NCBI GenBank assembly: GCA_938091715.1
Contig: CALKMT010000003.1
Location: 1 to 6,472 of the forward strand
DNA: 6,472 bases
Direction of reading: 5' to 3'
Origin: an uncultured Litorivicinus sp.
GTDB lineage: Bacteria; Pseudomonadota; Gammaproteobacteria; Pseudomonadales; Litorivicinaceae
Positions within the stretch are counted from its first letter, which is position 1. Each line of letters starts with the position of its first letter. Positions 1-6,050 of the stretch are shown here, in pieces. The notes beneath the pieces are model-generated. The model did no database searches. It was given only the letters and a program-made list of their open reading frames with translations, and was not told where the DNA came from. A program made the position numbers and the translations under genes.

Positions 1-1798
1 GATCGACGAGCAAAGCCTGCGCTGTCCCAACCCTTCGCGCCTGGGCTTGATCGGCCAGAACGGGGCGGGCAAATCCTCGCTGCTGCGCTTGATCCGCGGC
101 GAGCATGCACCGGATGCTGGGGACTTTGCCCTGGCCGGCAAGCCGCACATCGCCAGCATGGCCCAGGACACCCCGGCCCTGACCTTGCCGGTGATCGAGC
201 ACTTGTTGGATGCCTATCCGGAATTTCGCCGACTGGAGCGGGCTTTGGAACACGCCCCCGAGGACGCGGCCTTGCACACTGCATTTGCGGACATCGAGGG
301 CTGGTCGCAACGGGCCCGGGGGGCTGAATTGCTGGCGGGCCTGGGCTTTGATCAGACCCGCCAGCAACAACCGGTCAGTGATCTGTCCGGCGGTTGGCGG
401 ATGCGTTTGAACCTGGCTCGAGCCCTGATCCTGCCCAGCGATTTATTGCTGTTGGACGAACCGACCAACCACCTGGATATCGACGCCATCGCCTGGTTGG
501 AAAAAACGCTGCTGCGCTATCAGGGCACCTTGGTCATCGTCGCTCACGACCGACAGTTCTTGGACAACCTGTGCACGCACATTTTGGCCCTGGAGGACCA
601 GCAGCTAAAGCTCTACACCGGCGGCTACTCAGATTTTGAGCGTCAGCGGGCAGCGGAAATCGAGCGGGCGGCAGCCGAGCAGGTCAAAACCGACAAAAAG
701 CGCGCGCACCTGCAGTCCTTTGTGGACCGATTCAAGGCCAAAGCGTCCAAGGCGAAACAGGCACAAAGCCGCGTCAAGGCCATGGAAAAACTGGTCGTCG
801 CCAGCGCGGTGCGGGCGCGTTCCAGTTTGGATTTCAGCATCCCCAGTTCTGAAAAACTGTCCACGCCCTTGGTGGCGGGCACGGATTTGAGTATTGGCCA
901 TGACCAAACCGCCATTGTCGCCGATGCCCATTTGGCCCTGAATCCCGGGGATCGGATCGGTTTGTTGGGAGCCAACGGGGCGGGAAAATCCACCCTGGTG
1001 AAAACCCTGGTCGGGCGCTTAAAACCCATCGGCGGCACCCTGCACTCGGGTCAGAACACGAAAATAGGCTATTTCGCCCAGGAACAACTGGACATCCTGA
1101 CCGCGGAAAACACCCCGCTGATGGAGATGATCAGCGCAGCTCCGACAGATCGTGAACAGGACCTGCGTAACTATTTAGGCGGCTGGGGCTTTTCCAATGA
1201 ACGCGTGGATCAACCCATTGCCAGCCTGTCCGGTGGCGAACGGGCGCGCTTGGCACTGGCCTTGATTGCTCACCAAAAACCCAATCTATTGATCCTGGAC
1301 GAACCGACCAACCACCTGGATCTGGATGCCCGGGCGGCCTTGGCCGAGGCCTTGGTCGAGTTCCCCGGTGCCCTGTTGTTGGTCAGCCACGACCGCCACC
1401 TGATCGAAACCACCTGCGATGAGCTGTGGTCGATTCGGGGTGGGCAACTGTCCCCGTTTAAAGAGCCCCTGTCGGACTGGCAGCCCGAGGCTGGCAGCAA
1501 ATCTGCATCGACGCCAACCGAGAACAGTCAAAAAGAGCAACGCAAGGCCCGGGCCGCGACCCGTGCTCAACTGGCCCCGCTCACCCGTGCACTGAAAAAA
1601 GCCGAAGCAACGTTGGAGAACGCCCAAACCGCACTCGAAGCGATGGACGCCACGCTGGCCGAGGCAAGCTATTTCACTGACACCTCGCCTGAACAACAGG
1701 CGGCGGACGCCAAGACCCGGGCCGAGCGAGTCGCCGCATTGGAGGCGGCGGAGTTGGACTGGATGGAAGCGGCTGAGGCGTTGGAGGCGGCGCAATAG
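1..1798 (+). CDS. yheS: ABC-F family ATPase, YheS-like (5'-truncated by window edge)
   Basis: ABC-F proteins are soluble tandem-ATPase proteins without membrane domains. They bind the ribosomal E site and influence translation; the exact role of YheS is less well defined. The frame is open from base 2 and gives 598 visible residues, so the true start lies outside. Compared with the E. coli YheS I remember (about 637 aa), roughly 16 residues are missing. Numbering from base 2: Walker A GQNGAGKSS at 18-26, signature LSGGW at 128-132, Walker B with catalytic Glu153 in LLLLDEPTNHLD, and a switch His in IVAHDR. The inter-domain linker (about 225-265, with AHLQSFVDRFKAKASKAKQA) is the charged P-site tRNA interaction motif. 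The second cassette has Walker A GANGAGKST at 323-331, LSGGE at 409-413 and catalytic Glu434. Residues 511-598 form an Ala/Glu/Lys-rich helical hairpin resembling the C-terminal arm. Both ATPase sites look intact. The family call is very secure; YheS rather than Uup or EttA rests on SGGWRMRLNLA, YLGGWGF and the linker sequence. Confidence 0.93.
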   Translation, partial: IDEQSLRCPNPSRLGLIGQNGAGKSSLLRLIRGEHAPDAGDFALAGKPHIASMAQDTPALTLPVIEHLLDAYPEFRRLERALEHAPEDAALHTAFADIEGWSQRARGAELLAGLGFDQTRQQQPVSDLSGGWRMRLNLARALILPSDLLLLDEPTNHLDIDAIAWLEKTLLRYQGTLVIVAHDRQFLDNLCTHILALEDQQLKLYTGGYSDFERQRAAEIERAAAEQVKTDKKRAHLQSFVDRFKAKASKAKQAQSRVKAMEKLVVASAVRARSSLDFSIPSSEKLSTPLVAGTDLSIGHDQTAIVADAHLALNPGDRIGLLGANGAGKSTLVKTLVGRLKPIGGTLHSGQNTKIGYFAQEQLDILTAENTPLMEMISAAPTDREQDLRNYLGGWGFSNERVDQPIASLSGGERARLALALIAHQKPNLLILDEPTNHLDLDARAALAEALVEFPGALLLVSHDRHLIETTCDELWSIRGGQLSPFKEPLSDWQPEAGSKSASTPTENSQKEQRKARAATRAQLAPLTRALKKAEATLENAQTALEAMDATLAEASYFTDTSPEQQAADAKTRAERVAALEAAELDWMEAAEALEAAQ

Positions 1799-1799
1799 C

Positions 1800-1816
1800 G
1801 ACCCTGAAATAGGGTC
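1800..1816 (+). terminator. Possible weak transcription terminator hairpin after yheS
   Basis: A perfect 6-bp inverted repeat, GACCCT and AGGGTC with loop GAAAT, begins just after the yheS stop codon. It is followed only by TCTAACTC, not by a U-run, so it is a poor intrinsic terminator alone. Two more small hairpins follow at once (1821-1841 and 1845-1859). Together they may slow polymerase, support Rho-dependent ending or protect the 3' end of the mRNA. The fold is seen in the sequence; the function is inferred. Confidence 0.35.
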
Positions 1817-1820
1817 TCTA

Positions 1821-1859
1821 ACTCAGGCTGAGTATTAGCCTAATGCCGAGTCTTTCGGC
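1821..1859. repeat. Cluster of short inverted repeats downstream of yheS
   Basis: Three small palindromes lie in 39 bases. ACTCAG-G-CTGAGT (1821-1833) is a perfect 6-bp repeat with a one-base centre. It competes with AGGCT...AGCCT (1825-1841, 7-base loop). GCCGA-gtctt-TCGGC (1845-1859) follows. The first two are mutually exclusive as RNA stems. None has a poly-U tail. They most likely belong to the 3' end of the yheS transcript, but ACTCAGGCTGAGT could equally be a protein-binding palindrome in DNA. Confidence 0.35.
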
Positions 1860-1870
1860 CACTCAACAGG

Positions 1871-1887
1871 TCGCACCAAACTGGAAC
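1871..1887 (+). promoter_or_regulatory. Possible upstream, degenerate NtrC-binding site
   Basis: Compared with the NtrC consensus core GCAC-N7-GTGC, this stretch has a perfect left half (GCACCA, from 1873) and a degraded right half (GAAC where GTGC is expected, 1884-1887). It starts 31 bases before the better site at 1904. That is three helical turns, so both would lie on the same DNA face, much as for the paired NtrC sites of enteric glnA. The spacing is the main support; alone the match would be weak. Confidence 0.4.
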
Positions 1888-1902
1888 TTTGCCATGTGCA
1901 CC

Positions 1903-1919
1903 TGCACAAAATATGTGCG
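1903..1919 (+). promoter_or_regulatory. Probable NtrC (NRI)-binding site upstream of urtA
   Basis: TGCACAAAATATGTGCG contains an exact GCAC-N7-GTGC core, the dyad recognised by the nitrogen regulator NtrC. Its centre at 1911 lies about 119 bases before the start point predicted from the sigma-54 promoter at 2003-2019, a usual distance for an enhancer-bound activator. Another overlapping palindrome, TGTGCA-CC-TGCACA (1895-1908), shares its left half, and a further half-site TGCACC begins at 1927. The match is direct; binding by NtrC is inferred from the motif, the promoter type and the nitrogen-related operon. Confidence 0.62.
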
Positions 1920-1945
1920 CATGAGATGCACCCGGCTTCCTTCTA

Positions 1946-1990
1946 TCAAAACAAAAATAAAAAAAATACATTAAAAACAATTACTTAAAA
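1946..1990. other. A-tract-rich, probably curved DNA between operator and promoter
   Basis: This stretch is almost free of G and C and carries five A-runs: 1948-1951, 1953-1957, 1959-1966, 1973-1977 and 1987-1990. Several are spaced roughly one helical turn apart (centres near 1962, 1975 and 1988), an arrangement that tends to bend DNA. Its place between the NtrC-like sites and the sigma-54 promoter suits a bend that brings the activator to the polymerase, often the job of IHF. I see no good IHF consensus; the closest, TATCAAGAGTTGG at 1994-2006, has a mismatch and overlaps the -24 element. Confidence 0.45.
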
Positions 1991-2002
1991 TAATATCAAG
2001 AG

Positions 2003-2019
2003 TTGGCACGGTTCCCGCA
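2003..2019 (+). promoter_or_regulatory. Sigma-54 (RpoN) promoter of the urt operon
   Basis: TTGGCACGGTTCCCGCA matches the -24/-12 class. The -24 block TTGGCACG is a perfect consensus (GG at 2005-2006), followed by exactly 10 bases and the invariant GC at 2017-2018. The -12 block CCGCA differs from TTGCA at two less critical bases. Placing the C of GC at -12 predicts a start near 2030 and a leader of about 27 bases. No plausible sigma-70 -10 box sits downstream of the TTGGCA. Sigma-54 promoters need an activator; NtrC-like sites at 1871-1919 fit that need. Predicted behaviour is induction under nitrogen limitation. Confidence 0.8.
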
Positions 2020-2045
2020 ATGTCTGGATTGAACATCATTCACAC

Positions 2046-2050
2046 AGGAA
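2046..2050 (+). promoter_or_regulatory. Ribosome binding site of urtA
   Basis: AGGAA lies 6 bases before the ATG at 2057, at normal spacing. It supports this start, which also places a well-formed signal peptide at the N-terminus. Confidence 0.75.
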
Positions 2051-2056
2051 AAGATC

Positions 2057-3346
2057 ATGTTCCCAATCGCTGGAAAGAAAACTCTACGGATTTTGCCCAT
2101 TGCCCTTGCCACTGCATTAAGTAATGCAGCGTTAGCCGCTGACACCATCAAGGTCGGCGTGTTGCACTCGTTGTCCGGCACCATGGCCATCAGCGAGACC
2201 ACCTTAAAAGACACCATGCTGATGCTGATCGAAGAGCAAAACAAAAAAGGCGGCTTGCTGGGCAAACAGCTGGAGGCCGTGGTCGTCGATCCCGCTTCTA
2301 ACTGGCCGCTATTTGCCGAGAAAGCCCGTGAGTTGGTCGAAAAAGATGGTGTCGACGCGATCTTTGGCTGCTGGACTTCTGTTTCACGCAAATCCGTCTT
2401 GCCGGTTATCGAAGAACTCGACAGCTTGCTGTTTTACCCGGTCCAGTACGAGGGTGAAGAATCCTCCAAAAACGTCTTTTACACAGGCGCCGCTCCGAAC
2501 CAACAGGCAATCCCTGCAGTGGATTATTTAATGGAACAGGGCGTTAAGCGTTGGGTTCTGGCCGGCACTGACTACGTCTACCCCCGTACCACCAACAAGA
2601 TTCTGGAAGCGTACCTGAAAGCCAATGGCGTGGCCGAAAGCGACATCATGATCAACTACACGCCCTTTGGACACAGCGACTGGCAGTCGATCGTGTCTGA
2701 CATCAAAGGCTTTGGCGCCGAAGGTAAGAAAACCGCCGTGGTCTCGACCATTAACGGCGACGCGAACGTTCCGTTCTACAAAGAGCTGGGTGCTCAAGGT
2801 GTTAACGCCGATGACATCCCTGTGATTGCCTTCTCGGTCGGCGAGGAAGAACTGTCGGGCATGGACACGGCGCCCTTGGTAGGTCACTTGGCGGCCTGGA
2901 ACTATTTCATGAGCGCCGAAAGCGAATCCAATGACGAGTTTATCGACGCCTGGCATGCCTACACCGGTGACGAAGATCGCGTCACAAACGACCCCATGGA
3001 AGCACACTACATTGGCTTCAATATGTGGGTTGAAGCGGTCAAGAAAGCGCAAAGCACCGAGCCTGGCGCGGTACAGGACGCCATCATTGGTGTCTCGGTA
3101 CCCAACTTGACCGGTGGCTTGTCATCCATGATGCCCAACCACCACATCTCAAAGCCCGTCCTGATTGGCGAAATCCAAGACGATGGTCAGTTCGAAATTG
3201 TCTCTGAGACACCTGGCCTGGTGGTCGGCGATGCATGGTCAGATTATCTGCCCGGTTCGAAAGACCTAATCTCGGATTGGCGTGCGCCTCTGTCATGCGG
3301 TGCATATGACGTGGTCAGCGCTAAATGCTCGGGTCAAGAACTGTAA
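2057..3346 (+). CDS. urtA: Urea ABC transporter, periplasmic urea-binding protein UrtA
   Basis: This is the substrate-binding subunit of the Urt high-affinity urea importer. It captures urea in the periplasm and docks on the UrtB-UrtC permease. The protein has 429 residues, a usual length for UrtA. Residues 1-27 form a signal peptide: basic KKTLR, a hydrophobic core, and cleavage after ALA27 before ADTIKVG. The mature part is a type I periplasmic binding fold (Peripla_BP_5/6, related to branched-chain amino acid binders). Family hallmarks visible are VGVLHSLSGTMAISE (33-47), FGCWTSVSRKSVLPV (103-117), LLFYPVQYEG (124-133) and the C-terminal CGAYDVVSAKC, whose Cys414 and Cys424 could form a disulfide. 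Neighbours urtB, urtC and urtD strongly support urea. It follows a sigma-54 promoter and is separated from urtB by a terminator-like hairpin. The close relative FmdD, a binder of short amides and urea, is the main alternative. Confidence 0.95.
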   Translation: MFPIAGKKTLRILPIALATALSNAALAADTIKVGVLHSLSGTMAISETTLKDTMLMLIEEQNKKGGLLGKQLEAVVVDPASNWPLFAEKARELVEKDGVDAIFGCWTSVSRKSVLPVIEELDSLLFYPVQYEGEESSKNVFYTGAAPNQQAIPAVDYLMEQGVKRWVLAGTDYVYPRTTNKILEAYLKANGVAESDIMINYTPFGHSDWQSIVSDIKGFGAEGKKTAVVSTINGDANVPFYKELGAQGVNADDIPVIAFSVGEEELSGMDTAPLVGHLAAWNYFMSAESESNDEFIDAWHAYTGDEDRVTNDPMEAHYIGFNMWVEAVKKAQSTEPGAVQDAIIGVSVPNLTGGLSSMMPNHHISKPVLIGEIQDDGQFEIVSETPGLVVGDAWSDYLPGSKDLISDWRAPLSCGAYDVVSAKCSGQEL

Positions 3347-3364
3347 AGCCAGCTTGTCCATTTT

Positions 3365-3400
3365 TGCGCCTACCCAGGTAGGCGCATTTTTTGTTTTGGG
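3365..3400 (+). terminator. Intrinsic terminator/attenuator between urtA and urtB
   Basis: A perfect 9-bp GC-rich stem, TGCGCCTAC with GTAGGCGCA (3365-3373 and 3378-3386), closes a CCAG loop. It is followed by six T residues, one G and four more T (3387-3397), the classic form of a Rho-independent terminator. It stands 18 bases after the urtA stop. No separate promoter is evident in the 62-base gap, so urtB-D must depend on read-through. This would give partial termination, leaving urtA mRNA in excess, and the stem would also protect the urtA 3' end. Five T residues before the stem (3361-3365) add little complementarity for a reverse-strand terminator. Confidence 0.8.
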
Positions 3401-3402
3401 GA
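3398..3402 (+). promoter_or_regulatory. Ribosome binding site deciding the urtB start
   Basis: GGGGA sits 6 bases before ATG 3409. The in-frame TTG at 3391 lies inside the terminator U-tract with no purine-rich site before it, so ATG 3409 is preferred. Confidence 0.65.
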
Positions 3403-3408
3403 ACAATA

Positions 3409-4989
3409 ATGTCGAACTGGACTTCCAGTTTGATCGGACTGCTAGTTGGGTTATTGACCGCACTGCAGGTTGGGGCCAGCACCCCTGCCGATCAACTCGC
3501 TAACGCAAGTTTTAGCGAGAAACAAACGCTGATTCAAACGTGGATCGAAAGCGATTCATCGACCGCCTTAAGCGTTGTTCAACTGCTTTTGGACGGACGG
3601 CTGTATTACGAGAAAAATACTAACCGGCTGGTGCTGATCGACACACACAAAACCGGACAGCCCTTAACAGATTTCGCCACGGGACAAGCCGGGACTATCG
3701 AGAAAAAAAGGGCCTACAAGCGAGTCTCCGTTAACAACACGCTGCGAACTTTTTTACGCGACACCTTAGCCGCAGCCCAACTTAGCGACGCAGATCCAGC
3801 GGTGCGTCTGTCATCTGTTCAACAGATGCTAGGTGACCTGACTCCAGAAAATGCCGATCAAATTGCCAAATTCCGCGCCCAAGAAACCGACACCGATGTA
3901 GTCGATTTGATGGACCTCGCCTTGGCCATTGACCGTCTTGATCGCGGCACCCCCGCCGAGCAAGCTCAGGCCATTGCCAGACTGGCTGACAGTCTAACCG
4001 TCGAGGCCATGAATGCACTGCGAGCCGTGCCCGCCAACAGCCCATTGGCGTCGCAAGCCCGGTCGGGTATCCAGTCGATCGAGCACCGCCGCAATCGCTA
4101 CAAGGCCGTCGAAACACTGTATTTCGGGTTGAGCTTGGGCTCGGTCCTGGTTCTGGCCGGGATCGGACTGGCCATTACCTTTGGGGTGATGGGAGTGATC
4201 AACATGGCACATGGCGAGCTGATCATGCTAGGGGCCTACACCACCTTTGTCATCCAACAAATCCTGCCCAGCCAGCCCGGAATGGCCCTGCTGATATCAT
4301 TGCCCTGCGCCTTTATGGTTTCCGGCTTGGTCGGGATTGGCATTCAACGAGGTGTTATTCGATTTCTAACCGGCAGGCCGCTGGAAACGTTGCTGGCCAC
4401 TTTTGGCATCAGCTTGATCCTGCAACAGGCCGTGCGTTCCATCTTCTCACCGCTCAATCGTAGCGTGGTGACACCCGAGTGGATGGCCGGTAGTTGGGAG
4501 ATCAACGCGGCATTATCCCTGACGCTAAACCGGCTGTACGTGATCGGCTTTTGTCTGGTGGTGTTCTTCGTGCTGCTGACCTTGCTCAAGCGCAGTTCAC
4601 TGGGGTTACAAGTGCGTGCCGTTTCGCAAAACCGCCAGATGGCTCAGGCCATGGGTGTTCGATCGGGCTGGGTAGATGCCTTGACCTTTGGACTGGGCTC
4701 GGGTGTTGCAGGCTTGGCAGGCGTTGCCCTGTCGCAGTTAACCAACGTCGGACCCAACATGGGTCAGGCTTACATCATCGACTCCTTCATGGTCGTGGTG
4801 TTTGGCGGTGTTGGAAATTTATGGGGCACCTTGGTGGCCGGCCTGTCTCTGGGTATCGCGAATAAATTACTGGAACCCTGGGCCGGCGCCGTCTTGGCCA
4901 AGATTCTGGTACTCGTGTTTATCGTTCTATTCATTCAAAAGAACCCCCGTGGACTGTTTCCACAGCGTGGTCGAGCGGCGGAGGGCTGA
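3409..4989 (+). CDS. urtB: Urea ABC transporter permease UrtB with N-terminal periplasmic domain
   Basis: UrtB is one of two inner-membrane permeases that form the urea channel. From ATG 3409 the protein has 526 residues in two parts. Residues 1-23 look like a signal peptide (hydrophobic SLIGLLVGLLTALQ, cleavage after VGA). Residues about 24-230 are soluble, helical and hydrophilic, with HEAT-like stretches such as DADPAVRLSSVQQML (127-141). Residues about 231-515 are a LivH-type permease with several membrane helices: LSLGSVLVLAGIGLAITFGVM, MALLISLPCAFMVSGLVGIGI, VIGFCLVVFFVLLTLL and AKILVLVFIVLFI. The typical GVINMAHGELIMLGAY lies at 262-277 and the cytoplasmic coupling loop LQVRAVSQNRQMAQAMGV at 400-417. 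The long extracytoplasmic extension is usual for proteobacterial UrtB and absent from LivH, which favours urea over amino acids. The gene ends 2 bases before urtC, consistent with translational coupling. Confidence 0.94.
   Translation: MSNWTSSLIGLLVGLLTALQVGASTPADQLANASFSEKQTLIQTWIESDSSTALSVVQLLLDGRLYYEKNTNRLVLIDTHKTGQPLTDFATGQAGTIEKKRAYKRVSVNNTLRTFLRDTLAAAQLSDADPAVRLSSVQQMLGDLTPENADQIAKFRAQETDTDVVDLMDLALAIDRLDRGTPAEQAQAIARLADSLTVEAMNALRAVPANSPLASQARSGIQSIEHRRNRYKAVETLYFGLSLGSVLVLAGIGLAITFGVMGVINMAHGELIMLGAYTTFVIQQILPSQPGMALLISLPCAFMVSGLVGIGIQRGVIRFLTGRPLETLLATFGISLILQQAVRSIFSPLNRSVVTPEWMAGSWEINAALSLTLNRLYVIGFCLVVFFVLLTLLKRSSLGLQVRAVSQNRQMAQAMGVRSGWVDALTFGLGSGVAGLAGVALSQLTNVGPNMGQAYIIDSFMVVVFGGVGNLWGTLVAGLSLGIANKLLEPWAGAVLAKILVLVFIVLFIQKNPRGLFPQRGRAAEG
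4980..4985 (+). promoter_or_regulatory. Ribosome binding site of urtC inside the urtB 3' end
   Basis: GGAGGG lies within the last codons of urtB, 6 bases before ATG 4992. It favours that start over the second in-frame ATG at 4998 and suggests that ribosomes finishing urtB restart on urtC. Confidence 0.7.
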
Positions 4990-4991
4990 TC

Positions 4992-6050
4992 ATGAGCATG
5001 AACAAATTTGTCGTCGTGGGCCTGATCGCCGCCCTGGTATTCGTGCCGCTACTGAACATGCTGCCGGAAACCCATGCACTGCATGTACCCACCTATGCCG
5101 TCTCATTGATGGGCAAGTATCTAGCTCTGGCAATGCTTGCAGTGGCCGTGGATTTGGTCTGGGGGTATCTGGGAATCCTAACCCTTGGCCACGGCGCCTT
5201 TTTCGCTTTGGGCGGATATGCCATGGGCATGTACCTGATGCGCCAGATTGGCGACCGAGGAGTGTACGGCGACCCGCTGTTGCCTGACTTCATGGTGTTT
5301 TTAGATTGGTCTGAATTGCCTTGGTTCTGGCTGGGATTCGATCAATTCTGGTTTGCTGCGCTGATGGTGATTTTGGTACCCGGCGTTGTGGCCTTTGTCT
5401 TTGGTTTGCTGGCTTTTCGCTCGCGAGTCACCGGCGTTTACCTATCGATCATCACCCAGGCCTTGACCTACGCACTGATGCTGGCGTTTTACCGCAACGA
5501 AATGGGCTTTGGCGGCAATAATGGGCTGACCGACTTTAAGGACATCCTGGGCTTTAGCCTGCAATCTCCGGACACCAAGGTCGCACTGTTTATGGCCACC
5601 GTGGTAGCACTGTTGTTAACCCTGTGGATGTGTCACAGCGTGGTGCAGTCCCGGGCCGGCCGCCTGTGTGTGGCAATCCGCGACGCCGAGGCGCGCTCGC
5701 GATTCGCCGGTTATCGAGTCGAGCACATCAAGCTATGGGTGTTCACTCTGTCGGCCGCCATCGCAGGCGTCGCAGGCGCTCTGTATGTCCCGCAAGTGGG
5801 CATCATTAACCCAAATGAGTTTTCTCCGATTAATTCGATCGAAGTAGTGATCTGGGTCGCCATCGGCGGTCGCGCCACTCTATTTGGCGCAGTCGTCGGT
5901 GCTGTGGCCATCAACTATGCCAAATCCTATCTGACCGTCGAATTCCCCGAAATTTGGCTGTTCGCCCTGGGTAGCCTGTTTGTACTGGTCACGCTGTTCT
6001 TGCCCAAAGGCATTGCCGGATTCTTAAAACGCAAGGAGGCCTTGGCATGA
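4992..6050 (+). CDS. urtC: Urea ABC transporter permease UrtC
   Basis: UrtC is the second permease subunit, of the LivM type, pairing with UrtB in the inner membrane. It has 352 residues, a usual length for UrtC. Hydrophobic segments, by eye, lie near 6-24, 39-59, 61-83, 119-142, 147-167, 197-217, 249-268, 285-310 and 321-339. LGILTLGHGAFFALGGYAMG (60-79) is the counterpart of the UrtB NMAHGELIMLGAY segment. The cytoplasmic loop RLCVAIRDAEARSRFAGY (224-241) is the EAA-like region that contacts the ATPases. A family-typical NEFSPINSIEVVIWVAIGGR lies at 275-294. The stretch RQIGDRGVYGDPLLPDFMVFL (84-104) and what follows would form a large periplasmic loop before the 119-142 helix. Its last four bases overlap urtD (ATGA). 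LivM is the alternative family, but operon context and sequence favour urea. Confidence 0.94.
   Translation: MSMNKFVVVGLIAALVFVPLLNMLPETHALHVPTYAVSLMGKYLALAMLAVAVDLVWGYLGILTLGHGAFFALGGYAMGMYLMRQIGDRGVYGDPLLPDFMVFLDWSELPWFWLGFDQFWFAALMVILVPGVVAFVFGLLAFRSRVTGVYLSIITQALTYALMLAFYRNEMGFGGNNGLTDFKDILGFSLQSPDTKVALFMATVVALLLTLWMCHSVVQSRAGRLCVAIRDAEARSRFAGYRVEHIKLWVFTLSAAIAGVAGALYVPQVGIINPNEFSPINSIEVVIWVAIGGRATLFGAVVGAVAINYAKSYLTVEFPEIWLFALGSLFVLVTLFLPKGIAGFLKRKEALA
6033..6039 (+). promoter_or_regulatory. Ribosome binding site of urtD inside the urtC 3' end
   Basis: AAGGAGG, a near-perfect Shine-Dalgarno sequence, lies 7 bases before ATG 6047. With the ATGA overlap it fixes the urtD start and indicates strong, coupled translation of the ATPase subunit. 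Confidence 0.8.

Noticed and set aside
47..49. TTG at 47 as the start of the ABC-F protein
   Set aside because: The frame is open to base 2 and the TTG codes for a residue inside the Walker A approach (GLIGQNGAGK); a start there would remove the first strand of the ATPase fold. The true start is outside the window.
643..1038. Overlapping reverse-strand open frames (629-931 and 643-1038) in yheS
   Set aside because: They are shadows of the conserved linker and second Walker A region, with no family resemblance.
1286..1795. 169-codon reverse-strand open frame inside yheS
   Set aside because: Its Arg/Gly/Leu-rich translation is what the complement of a GC-rich gene yields; the plus-strand frame has clear ABC-F motifs.
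1895..1908. TGTGCACCTGCACA as a CRP (cAMP receptor protein) site
   Set aside because: CRP needs TGTGA-N6-TCACA; here the spacing is two bases between six-base arms and the A/T at the fifth position is wrong.
2003..2031. TTGGCA at 2003 as a sigma-70 -35 box
   Set aside because: Seventeen bases downstream there is GGATTG, not a -10 box, whereas GG-N10-GC fits sigma-54 exactly.
2528..3052. 174-codon reverse-strand open frame inside urtA
   Set aside because: It mirrors the well-supported UrtA frame, has no recognisable domain and no independent promoter or ribosome site that I can see.
3391..3393. TTG at 3391 as the urtB start
   Set aside because: It lies in the U-tract of the terminator and lacks a ribosome site; ATG 3409 has GGGGA at 6 bases and gives a good signal peptide.
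4998..5000. Second in-frame ATG of urtC at 4998 as start
   Set aside because: Possible, but GGAGGG is better spaced for 4992; the difference is only two residues.
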